The position numbers and the translations under genes were made by a program. Below, piece after piece: positions 10,301 to 17,079 of a stretch of DNA of 64,000 bases. Under the pieces are notes generated by a model. It did no database searches, had not been told where the DNA came from, and was given only the letters and a program-made list of their open reading frames with translations. Origin of the DNA: Chlamydia felis Fe/C-56 (GTDB lineage: Bacteria > Chlamydiota > Chlamydiia > Chlamydiales > Chlamydiaceae); assembly GCF_000009945.1 (NCBI RefSeq), contig NC_007899.1, forward strand, positions 992,001 to 1,056,000. Reading direction: 5' to 3'. Every line of letters begins with the position of its first letter. Positions within the stretch are counted from its first letter, which is position 1.

Positions 10301-10432
10301 TTTTTCCTTCCACGAGGAAGAAATTTCGCCCCTCTCTAAGGGAGTTAAATCCGAAAATAGAGACAAACGAGAACGTACAGTTTCTGGATTCGATGAAGAA
10401 ACCACAGCATTTGATGTTGAAGATGCAGCCAT
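7394..10432 (-). CDS. Large Inc-type coiled-coil membrane protein (Cpn0585-like)
   Basis: 1012 residues. A short Ser-rich N-terminus is followed by two closely spaced hydrophobic segments (about 47-70 and 74-96) with a tight turn. This bilobed pattern is the hallmark of chlamydial inclusion-membrane (Inc) proteins, which are delivered by type III secretion and face the host cytosol. Residues about 110-750 are long heptad coiled coil (LQQTLQDRHLEHTEEVSRVQ); the last 250 form a probable folded domain. C. pneumoniae has an Inc, Cpn0585, reported to bind host Rab GTPases, at the equivalent position as I recall. The gene lies in reverse orientation between ctcB and ctcC. Inc assignment is inferred from the hydrophobic pattern. 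Confidence 0.75.
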   Translation of the reverse strand: MAASSTSNAVVSSSNPETVRSRLSLFSDLTPLERGEISSSWKEKCQLASCVGLLCLSLLAICAGILVLTLLPGTPALLGVAFIALGSVLLVTSALLYCSTRPSKKVPIQQVNIQDLQTQLHCLLASTDARGLAEQGFDPNGDPRLIIQEREKLLATFDRDLRKKEVHLYRLLSSDTENRHEALSDLSEFREMQEHISEELELLYRCYNQHLTGALGGVHRDERVLALYQERDLQIQELSGIGIEKSNQEENIVRLQSVLNTLTQRIRGIEHQLSDDTSRGLQDEDSVTTLQPLLQEQNTLLAKLAQAYNTIITLSIREESLTRSRMSVEKEIQGILESASEQVTFNREYKEKYLRSAGTINQLTNNLREKEATLLSLITEIEALSEEVARLRDHHPNGIYSQEDIDGFHKTIASRDLSIDQLQEQLVRYRNLIEEAAVVNRRISQWNQEKERQNLQLSALEQREQILTTKIQALQVELDKCSREEQHLRKENNHLKDLVSQSESGTDSTTQIEAFQREIRAITSELNAVVQEKADLSEACSVTHSQLTESQLRYNKLKEEILAKDEEVDRLKIEIERLRREVEMYKEDMGKLQSSLVGETDLKSSMDILRREIERQEQEILRLNSCVVEASVQNHKNVGLLQQSTEEKEKLLLEIQDLRARYAQEKANLEAQVAQLQQTLQDRHLEHTEEVSRVQAEKLQLENLLRDAQKMAGHGNEGAMQMLVSQLISLSSTIKQRKKSAIQHLEFAEMLAFCAPRFFGYIGADISCNRLRPGVFLEAELPEDATETQKQEVVQQRCLREWLLALLGSFSLEQIETLSKKAEQLIQASQGQLRPGGVFDALADEFPDLRVSSGMLNAWLTNCYGYVTQLECFNDYIRWSDFLVLLLQKMHRGTGGMLENLSEEEEKFFKVISNFSGKLPLVLGSIGHGAGTTPGSANPLGDCNFANLGNITWGRLERIVEGLLVARSNLSGPAILEMSDICESVVRTTTQVYTGGWTQKYQAGSWIPPKDI

Positions 10433-10467
10433 GCTATAAAGGCCCTAAAATAAAATTAAATCGAAAG

Positions 10468-10497
10468 ATTTTACAACCTTAAGCGACTATAAATCAA
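10468..10497 (-). promoter_or_regulatory. Possible promoter of the large Inc-type gene
   Basis: On the minus strand TTGATT (10492-10497) and TAAAAT (10468-10473) are 18 nt apart, about 35 nt before the start codon. This fits a sigma-66 promoter with slightly long spacing. The opposite strand of this intergenic stretch must also carry the ctcC promoter unless ctcC is transcribed from ctcB, which the inverted gene makes unlikely. Confidence 0.4.
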
Positions 10498-10616
10498 ACA
10501 AAAACACCAAATTCCGAAAGAATTGAAAGAAAATTAAGACTAATTAAATCCTATTTACACAGATTAATAACATTTAGTAATAAGAAATCTTAACTTAAAA
10601 AACTAATTACAGCCCA

Positions 10617-11777
10617 ATGACCATAGAAAAAGTTCTGATCGTGGACGATGAGCCCCTACTTAGAGATTTTCTTTCTGAACTTCTTTTGTCTCGAGGATTC
10701 TCTCCGTTTACGGCCGACAATGTTAAGATAGGCTGCCACAAGATCAAGACTGAAAAATACGATCTGATTATCTCGGATATGAACATGCCTGATGGAACTG
10801 GGATCGACATTATCAAAGCAGCTAGGGAACACTCTCCTCTGACTCCGGTCCTAGTGATCACCGCCTACGGGACCATAGAGAATGCCGTAAAAGCAATGTA
10901 TCACGGAGCTTTTAACTATCTGACTAAACCCTTCTCCTCAGAAGCTCTTTTTGCCTTCATTGCCAAAGCCGAAGAACTACAAAATTTGGTCAATGAGAAC
11001 CTTTTACTAAAATCGCAAATTTCTTCAGAATCCCACCCTCTAATCGCAGAAAGCCCCGCAATGAAGGATTTACTGTCTAAAGCAAGAAAAGCTGCTGACA
11101 GCGCGGCAAACATCTTTATTCATGGAGAATCTGGGTGCGGGAAAGAAGTTCTTTCCTTTTTCATTCATAGGAATTCCCCCAGGGCTTCCCAGCCTTACAT
11201 CAAGGTAAACTGCGCTGCCATCCCGGAAACCCTATTGGAGTCTGAGTTTTTCGGTCATGAAAAAGGAGCCTTTACAGGAGCAACAGCGAAAAAAGCCGGG
11301 CGTTTTGAACTTGCTCACACGGGGACTCTTTTACTAGATGAAATTACCGAGGTTCCTATACACCTTCAAGCCAAGCTACTCAGAGCAATTCAAGAGAAAG
11401 AGTTCGAACATCTAGGAGGCACTAAAACTCTGTCGGTAGATGTACGCATTCTGGCCACATCAAACCGCGATCTCAAAGAAGCTGTGAGTCAGAAAATCTT
11501 CCGTCAAGATTTATTCTACCGTCTTAATGTTATCCCTCTCTATCTTCCTCCTTTAAGAGAGAGGAAGGAAGATATTCTTCCCCTCTCTCAATACTTCTTA
11601 GAAAAGTTTTGTAGATTAAACAACAGGCCGATAAAAACACTTTCGGCAAGTGCCAAAGCCGCGCTGCTGGATTACTCCTGGCCGGGGAACATCCGCGAGC
11701 TCTCAAACGTATTAGAGAGGGTAGTGATCTTAGAAAGCCCCACACATCTTACAGACACCATGCTTGCCCTATGCTAA
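10617..11777 (+). CDS. ctcC: Sigma-54-dependent response regulator CtcC, lacking the HTH domain
   Basis: 386 residues. Receiver domain with acidic pocket VLIVDDEPLL, phospho-Asp in LIISDMNMPDGTG, switch Thr in VLVITAYG and Lys in LTKPF. The AAA+ domain has Walker A HGESGCGKE, the sigma-54-contacting GAFTGA loop, Walker B TLLLDEI and the arginine-finger region. The protein ends at NVLERVVILESPTHLTDTMLALC, so the Fis-type DNA-binding helix-turn-helix of NtrC relatives is missing. Chlamydial CtcC proteins are known to lack it, and the regulator may act on sigma-54 holoenzyme without enhancer DNA. It is separated from ctcB by the inverted Inc-type gene. Confidence 0.92.
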   Translation: MTIEKVLIVDDEPLLRDFLSELLLSRGFSPFTADNVKIGCHKIKTEKYDLIISDMNMPDGTGIDIIKAAREHSPLTPVLVITAYGTIENAVKAMYHGAFNYLTKPFSSEALFAFIAKAEELQNLVNENLLLKSQISSESHPLIAESPAMKDLLSKARKAADSAANIFIHGESGCGKEVLSFFIHRNSPRASQPYIKVNCAAIPETLLESEFFGHEKGAFTGATAKKAGRFELAHTGTLLLDEITEVPIHLQAKLLRAIQEKEFEHLGGTKTLSVDVRILATSNRDLKEAVSQKIFRQDLFYRLNVIPLYLPPLRERKEDILPLSQYFLEKFCRLNNRPIKTLSASAKAALLDYSWPGNIRELSNVLERVVILESPTHLTDTMLALC

Positions 11778-11884
11778 GTATGGATAAACTCAATACCAGG
11801 GAGTTTTTCTTGAGTTTCAGAAAATCTTCTGCTAAGCTATCCATCCTCCAAGGTCTCCAATCTCGCGGGAGAAGGATGTCCTAG

Positions 11885-11958
11885 GCACCGATAGCTCAAT
11901 CGGATAGAGTACCTGGCTTCGGACCAGGTGGTTAGAGGTTCGAGCCCTCTTCGGTGCG
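11885..11958 (+). tRNA. tRNA-Arg (anticodon UCG)
   Basis: Acceptor GCACCGA/TCGGTGC, anticodon stem CCTGG/CCAGG around loop CTTCGGA (anticodon TCG), and a normal GGTTCGAGCCC T-arm. It lies between ctcC and the hibernation factor gene. Confidence 0.95.
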
Positions 11959-12080
11959 TTAAAAACTTTTTAGAATAAAGATCTTCCCTCCTATAATAAC
12001 GAATAGGAGAATCTCTTTTTCTTTTTCTGATTTTTTCATCTCCATATGTTGTACAAATCTTTCTACCATAAGGAGACGGC

Positions 12081-12767
12081 ATGCACAGCCCACAACGTCG
12101 ATCGTCTAAACAGAAAAAAATTCCAAGTCCTAAAGTCCCTAACCTAGAAATCACGGGGAAATCCTTTCATATTTCCCAACCGCTACGCCAGTTGATCATG
12201 GAAAAGAATGCTCAACTATCTGCAGTAGACTCTACACACGTAGTGTTGACATCGCACAAAGATAAGCGGGAGGGGACTGAGGTACATCTTACCGCTACGA
12301 AGGGGAAAGAGATATTTCAAGCGAAAACTCATCACACCAATGCCTATAGCGCGGTAATTTCAGCCTTTAAAAAAATCCGCACATTAGCAAACAAGCATCA
12401 GAAAATCCGCCAGGACAAGAAGAAACATGATCTGGGACTATCTAAAAAAGAAGAACATATCATTGAACTTCAAGAGTCTTCCCATCTTTATGACGATCTG
12501 CTACCTATAGAAACTATGGATGCTTGGGACTCTCTAAAACAATACGGTTTTATCCCTGGATCTGCAAAAAAGTTGCTGTTTAAGAAAAAAATACCTCTTC
12601 CTGTTCTCTCCGAAGACGAAGCTATTAAGAAATTCGAAGCCTCTCGAGATAAAGTTCTAGTTTTCCTAAATGAAAAAGAGCATAAAATTCAGCTAATCCA
12701 CAAACAAAACGACGACAATTATGTCCTCATCGAACCTATTATCTCCCCAGGATTCCACATCTTCTAG
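12081..12767 (+). CDS. hpf: Long-form ribosome hibernation promoting factor
   Basis: 228 residues. The N-terminal domain (NLEITGKSFHISQPLRQLI to about residue 115) matches the HPF/RaiA fold, once called sigma-54 modulation protein. After a basic linker, a C-terminal domain (PVLSEDEAIKKFEAS ... [10 protein letters not shown]) matches the dimerisation domain of long HPF, which joins 70S ribosomes into 100S dimers. In chlamydiae this would fit ribosome storage during conversion to the non-growing elementary body, which is inference. AAGGAG lies 7 nt before the ATG. The 3' end overlaps the next gene by 47 nt. It is close to the sigma-54 regulator ctcC. Confidence 0.85.
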   Translation: MHSPQRRSSKQKKIPSPKVPNLEITGKSFHISQPLRQLIMEKNAQLSAVDSTHVVLTSHKDKREGTEVHLTATKGKEIFQAKTHHTNAYSAVISAFKKIRTLANKHQKIRQDKKKHDLGLSKKEEHIIELQESSHLYDDLLPIETMDAWDSLKQYGFIPGSAKKLLFKKKIPLPVLSEDEAIKKFEASRDKVLVFLNEKEHKIQLIHKQNDDNYVLIEPIISPGFHIF

Positions 12768-13293
12768 TGAGCAGACGCCTATAACAGATTCGTTTAAAGT
12801 CTTCGATCCGATACGGGATAAGATCTTGGCTTCCACACCGGAAGAAAAAGTACGCCAAGAACTTATCACGTTTCTGATTGAAGAGCTACTCTACCCCCCC
12901 TCTTTGATTATTGTGGAAAAAGGGCTCAAAACCCTATTTCCTCTTCTTACACGCAAGAATATTCGTCCTCCCCGACGGCGTACCGATCTCCTAGTGATCA
13001 CCCCAACAACATACACGAATTTAGAAGGAAAAACGTATAACTTAGGCAATCCCAAACCTCTTCTGCTCATTGAATGCAAAGCACGGGTGATTAACCAACA
13101 AACCTTCAATCAATTACTAAGTTATAATTATATTATTGGGGCACCGTGTCTTTCCGTTGTGTGTTATCAAAAACAACAAACAGGATTCCTAAATCCAAAA
13201 ACGCAAACCCTAGATTTTTACCCGGGATTGCCCAGTTACTCCCAGCTCCTCTCCTATTACCTAACTCTCAACTCCGCACAACCTGTAAACTAA
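12721..13293 (+). CDS. Stand-alone HsdR N-terminal-type (PD-(D/E)xK) nuclease-like protein
   Basis: 190 residues. After a Ser/Thr-rich start come [37 protein letters not shown] and [11 protein letters not shown]. This order of R-x-R-x-T-D, E-C-K and Q-x3-Y is what is seen in the N-terminal nuclease domain of type I restriction R subunits (HSDR_N family). The putative catalytic Asp, Glu and Lys are all present. No helicase, methylase or specificity gene is nearby, so it is not a restriction system. It sits inside a tight run, overlapping hpf by 47 nt and preceding recO by 4 nt, which hints at a link to DNA repair. Function unknown. Confidence 0.7.
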   Translation: MSSSNLLSPQDSTSSSEQTPITDSFKVFDPIRDKILASTPEEKVRQELITFLIEELLYPPSLIIVEKGLKTLFPLLTRKNIRPPRRRTDLLVITPTTYTNLEGKTYNLGNPKPLLLIECKARVINQQTFNQLLSYNYIIGAPCLSVVCYQKQQTGFLNPKTQTLDFYPGLPSYSQLLSYYLTLNSAQPVN

Positions 13294-13297
13294 ACAC

Positions 13298-14041
13298 ATG
13301 CACACCCTAACCCCTGCAATTGCATTAAAAAATCTTCCTCTGGGGAAAAACCACTGTGTAACTACAATATTTTCTCCCTTAGGTCTGCTTTCATTTTTCG
13401 CCAAGCATGGCCAAACCCTACACTGTGATTTTCGAGAAGCCCTTATCCCCTTATCTCTGGGAATTTACAGTCTAGACTACTCTCCCCCTAAAATGCGCAA
13501 GCTGATCTCCGCTGAAGTAAACAATCCCTTTTCAGAAATAAAATCGTCATTCCCTCTACTTCAAGCTGCAGGGAAAATGGGACAGAGTATTTTAGAATCG
13601 CAGTGGCAAGAAAAACCTTCTCAAAAACTGTTTTCTTTATTTTTAAACTTCCTCCACCGCCTACCCGAAAGTAAAAATCCCGAAATGTTTTCAGCGACTT
13701 TCTTACTCAAACTCTTACAATATGAAGGGATCCTTGATCTCTCCTCCACGTGCGCCACCTGTAAACAACATATCCCTACGCAACAGTGTTATCGTCATAA
13801 AGGAATGAAATTTTGCCTAGAACACGGGCCTGAATCCGCAGTGAGTATAGAAAACGAGGAAGAACAAATTCTCCAAGCACTTGTACATGCCAAGAGATTT
13901 CAAGATCTGCTACATTTATCGGATTTTCCCTTAGGATTTTCGGAAAAAATTATCCACATGTTTGAAAGCACTATCCATGAGGATAAGAAATTACTGCAAA
14001 GTGATGGTTCCACCAGAGCCACTGTGCACGTCAAAGACTAG
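13298..14041 (+). CDS. recO: DNA repair protein RecO
   Basis: 247 residues. RecO works with RecR to load RecA on SSB-coated DNA. The N-terminal OB-like strand ([10 protein letters not shown] ... [16 protein letters not shown]), the helical middle ([18 protein letters not shown]) and a zinc-finger-like [22 protein letters not shown] are visible. It starts 4 nt after the nuclease-like gene and probably belongs to one unit with hpf. Its last 51 nt overlap the convergent secreted-protein gene. Confidence 0.85.
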   Translation: MHTLTPAIALKNLPLGKNHCVTTIFSPLGLLSFFAKHGQTLHCDFREALIPLSLGIYSLDYSPPKMRKLISAEVNNPFSEIKSSFPLLQAAGKMGQSILESQWQEKPSQKLFSLFLNFLHRLPESKNPEMFSATFLLKLLQYEGILDLSSTCATCKQHIPTQQCYRHKGMKFCLEHGPESAVSIENEEEQILQALVHAKRFQDLLHLSDFPLGFSEKIIHMFESTIHEDKKLLQSDGSTRATVHVKD

Positions 14042-14581
14042 GGTAATTGGCGCTATACCCACCAAAGAGTTGTGATATGTTTTCTTCCAAATACCACGAC
14101 CTTGTTTTTCAAAATTTCCCTCTACAATAACCTTCCCTTTTGTGGAGACCTTGGTATGAACAATTACGCCCACATCTTTCGGGAAAGTTAACGTAAGGGG
14201 TGCAGATTCGTTACTCACGGAAATCGAAGTATTTTTCTCCCACTTCCCTCGGAAATCTAAATCCATTTTGCATGATGAACAAGCAATCACTAACGAAGTC
14301 AGCTCAGGATACCATCCTGTTAATTTTGCTCTTAAAAAGCCAAACGATCCGTTATAAACAATAGATTCTAATTTTGGGAAAACCCCAGACGCATCGAAAT
14401 GCACACGCTTTTTACGCTGTGCGTGAATTTCCATAGTTTCCATATCAAGAAACTTTCCGGAAAAATTAAACCGGTCCACATGAAACTTTTCGTCCTCGGA
14501 AATATAATGCTCAGAAAACGTAGGGAAGTTTAATGAGATTAGAGGAGAAAAGATAAAAAGAAAAATAGAAAGAAACCGCAA
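13991..14581 (-). CDS. Secreted hypothetical protein, beta-rich
   Basis: 196 residues with an N-terminal signal peptide ([20 protein letters not shown]). The rest alternates short strands and resembles a right-handed beta-helix or adhesin-like auto-surface pattern ([52 protein letters not shown]), ending GSGGTITLQ. Similar strings occur in toastrack/DUF4097-like proteins. The export signal is clear; function is not. It converges on recO with a 51-nt overlap. Confidence 0.65.
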   Translation of the reverse strand: MRFLSIFLFIFSPLISLNFPTFSEHYISEDEKFHVDRFNFSGKFLDMETMEIHAQRKKRVHFDASGVFPKLESIVYNGSFGFLRAKLTGWYPELTSLVIACSSCKMDLDFRGKWEKNTSISVSNESAPLTLTFPKDVGVIVHTKVSTKGKVIVEGNFEKQGRGIWKKTYHNSLVGIAPITLVFDVHSGSGGTITLQ

Positions 14582-14669
14582 GGTTTACACCCCAATCTTG
14601 CAACTATGCTCACTATGAAAATTCGAGATAAAGAAATCAAGAAGAAGAGGATCTATTCGCAACTTCCAT

Positions 14670-14751
14670 TGCGAAAGAGGGGACTCGAACCCCTAAGGAA
14701 AGCTCCACTACCACCTCAAGATAGCGCGTATACCAATTCCGCCACTTCCGC
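14670..14751 (-). tRNA. tRNA-Leu (anticodon GAG)
   Basis: Minus-strand acceptor GCGGAAG pairs with CTTTCGC (one G-U). The anticodon stem CTATC/GGTAG encloses TTGAGGT, anticodon GAG. It has the long variable arm typical of Leu tRNAs and a GGTTCGAGTCC T-arm. Confidence 0.95.
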
Positions 14752-14862
14752 AAGAAAACTAGCTTAGCGAGGAAATCCCCTTTACCTCAAGAAAAAAAAT
14801 GTTTCCGACAGAGGAAAAATGAAGTACATTAGAGAGAGATTTAACAATAATTTTTAGGAATC

Positions 14863-15657
14863 ATGCGTTGTACCGCTCATTGCACAGCTTCGTCGTATAA
14901 TTTACACGTGCTCTTTCACTTACTTAAGACACGTTTCCCCACAGTGCTATCTAGGGAATATGTGCTAGTCTCTTCGGAAAATCCTGATGAATATGACAAG
15001 ATTGCTGTGTTTTTCCCTTTTGGAGTTGCTGTTTTTTGGGGTTGGGAAGAATTTGAGGAAATCAAGGTTCTTCAATCTATTGTTACAGCTTCTCCGGAAA
15101 TTCTTCCCCAACCAGAAATAGACTGTTACAATTTTCATTACGGAGAAAAACTTCAAATACGCAGAGACAGACTTATTCTCTCTGATTCTCAATTAAATAC
15201 AAAATTAGCGATATCTTTTGGTCTCGCCCAATCAGTAAAGCTCACTATATTTGAAGCCACCATTTATAAAACTATTGAAGATTCCAAGCGTCTTCCTCAA
15301 GATCTGGCAACAAAAGGGAAAATCTCCATGCCAAGGAGGGCTATCGCAAAAAAAATTGGCAAATTATTTTTGGATAAAGCCTCTGTTAACCTCCATTCTG
15401 ATATTCTTGATGAGCCAGACTTTTTCTGGGAACATCCGGAAACACAACCTATTTACATTGACGTACTCAACTGCCTGGATATTAACGCGAGAATCAATGT
15501 TCTCAATCACAGGTTAACAATCCTTGGAGATGTATTGGAAATCTTAAACGATCAGCTCAACCACCAGCACTCTTCATCCCTAGAATGGACTATTATCTGG
15601 CTTATTATGTTAGAAGTTTCTGTAGCCCTACTCAAAGACGTTTTCAATGTCATTTAA
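14863..15657 (+). CDS. RMD1/YagE (DUF155) family protein
   Basis: 264 residues. The central part ([21 protein letters not shown], then [23 protein letters not shown] and [19 protein letters not shown]) is the DUF155 pattern shared with yeast Rmd1 and mitochondrial RMND1. It ends with a hydrophobic segment ([19 protein letters not shown]) that likely anchors it to a membrane by its C-terminus, as in the family. Molecular function in bacteria is not established. The 3' end overlaps yidD by 11 nt. Confidence 0.8.
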   Translation: MRCTAHCTASSYNLHVLFHLLKTRFPTVLSREYVLVSSENPDEYDKIAVFFPFGVAVFWGWEEFEEIKVLQSIVTASPEILPQPEIDCYNFHYGEKLQIRRDRLILSDSQLNTKLAISFGLAQSVKLTIFEATIYKTIEDSKRLPQDLATKGKISMPRRAIAKKIGKLFLDKASVNLHSDILDEPDFFWEHPETQPIYIDVLNCLDINARINVLNHRLTILGDVLEILNDQLNHQHSSSLEWTIIWLIMLEVSVALLKDVFNVI

Positions 15658-15958
15658 ATCGCTTTTAAAAAACCTCCCTAAGTTCTTCTTCCTTGGGCTT
15701 ATTCACATCTATAGATGGACTATTTCCCCTTTACTAGGAAGCCCTTGCAGATTTTTCCCGACATGCTCACAGTATGCTCTGCAAGCCTTAAAACATCACG
15801 GGTGCATTAAAGGACTGGGATTCACCATAAAAAGAATTGGGAAATGTGGCCCCTGGCATCCAGGTGGAGTTGATCTAGTTCCTATGACGACTTTGGAGGA
15901 ATCTTTAGACATTTCCCCGGCAACAAACGATGATGACTCATGTGATTCACAAGCATAA
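15647..15958 (+). CDS. yidD: Membrane protein insertion efficiency factor YidD
   Basis: 103 residues. YidD helps YidC/Sec insert inner-membrane proteins. The signature [20 protein letters not shown] with its cysteines and [12 protein letters not shown] are intact. A C-terminal tail of about 25 residues is acidic and variable. The start overlaps the DUF155 gene by 11 nt and the last 77 nt are shared antisense with the LysM gene. Confidence 0.92.
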   Translation: MSFKSLLKNLPKFFFLGLIHIYRWTISPLLGSPCRFFPTCSQYALQALKHHGCIKGLGFTIKRIGKCGPWHPGGVDLVPMTTLEESLDISPATNDDDSCDSQA

Positions 15959-16973
15959 TTTCTTCAACTGTTACCCCAAAACGCCGCGCTATTAGCCATA
16001 AGGAATCTCCATCTTTTACAATATACTCCTCTTCAACAGCTTTTTGAGCATCAGAAGCAAGAGTTTCTATTGTATTCTCTTCACTAACAGAATAAGAACG
16101 TGGCGACGAACTAACTCGAGAAATAAAATTCTGACTATAAGGAGATTCTTTAGGAAGCAAGCTAATAAACGTCTTCAAAGCCTCATCAGTGAATTCATGA
16201 ATAACCCAATCTTCATCGTGAACAAGTAACAATAAAGCTGCTAAAGGCTCTCCTAAACTCATATAAGTAGACAATACTTTTTGGCGTTGCCTATCAGAAA
16301 TATTTGTAGCGCGGTTATGCTCGTTACATAAAGAAAAAAAGACCCCTTTCCCATTACATATGACCATTTTTGCTAACGACGCCACAGAGGATACCTGCTC
16401 ATCAGCACCACAAAGTAATGTTCGCAAATAGAGAAATTCTGGCGTATGACAAAAGTGATAAAGACAATCTTCGTCAACAATCCCCTGTTCTAAATGTTTA
16501 GAAATAGAAACAAACAAACCTCGAGAGGTAAAAGGATAGCGCTCATAAGTTAAGTAGCGACGTATTAAACTATACTCCCTCTCGTCAACATTTGGGAGTA
16601 ACCACGTTTTCCCACGACTACGCAATTGTGTAAATGTCAGAGGATGAGATAACGCCCCTCCCACATCCACATCATAAGTGTGAATAGCCACACTTAACGC
16701 CCATAATTTTAACGGATACCCATAAAGCAAATGATCCTCGTCTAATAAACGATATAACTCTTCAAGAGAAGCTTCTGATAACTGATCTAAAAAATCTTCG
16801 GGGATTCTCTGTACCCGGCAGCTCTTTGCTACCAAGGGGCCTGAAAACAAACGCAGTTTATAAATATCTTTTCTAAAGATTGTTGAGTAAAACAGAAGTA
16901 AAAAAACAATATTTAATACTGCACTTAAAATTAATGCCTGCCATAACCAACGTGTTGTTTTTTGCACAGCCAT
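15882..16973 (-). CDS. Membrane-anchored LysM protein
   Basis: 363 residues. One N-terminal membrane span ([20 protein letters not shown]) is followed by a helical region of about 270 residues and a C-terminal LysM domain ([20 protein letters not shown] to [10 protein letters not shown]). LysM domains bind peptidoglycan or other N-acetylglucosamine polymers. The layout suggests a periplasmic protein holding the chlamydial septal peptidoglycan, which is inference. The end overlaps yidD by 77 nt on the opposite strand. Confidence 0.8.
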   Translation of the reverse strand: MAVQKTTRWLWQALILSAVLNIVFLLLFYSTIFRKDIYKLRLFSGPLVAKSCRVQRIPEDFLDQLSEASLEELYRLLDEDHLLYGYPLKLWALSVAIHTYDVDVGGALSHPLTFTQLRSRGKTWLLPNVDEREYSLIRRYLTYERYPFTSRGLFVSISKHLEQGIVDEDCLYHFCHTPEFLYLRTLLCGADEQVSSVASLAKMVICNGKGVFFSLCNEHNRATNISDRQRQKVLSTYMSLGEPLAALLLLVHDEDWVIHEFTDEALKTFISLLPKESPYSQNFISRVSSSPRSYSVSEENTIETLASDAQKAVEEEYIVKDGDSLWLIARRFGVTVEEIMLVNHMSHHRLLPGKCLKIPPKSS

Positions 16974-17079
16974 TAAATCTACCTTCTATAGCGGAGTTTC
17001 TCTCTGAACATTAAAATACTTGCCACTATACACCCCTCCCCGTAAAATCTGTCATAAAAACGTCTCATCTTTAATATCC

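Noticed and set aside
12721-13293. Remnant of a type I restriction-modification system
   Set aside because: No methylase, specificity or helicase sequence is nearby and the frame is intact, so it appears to be a self-standing gene.
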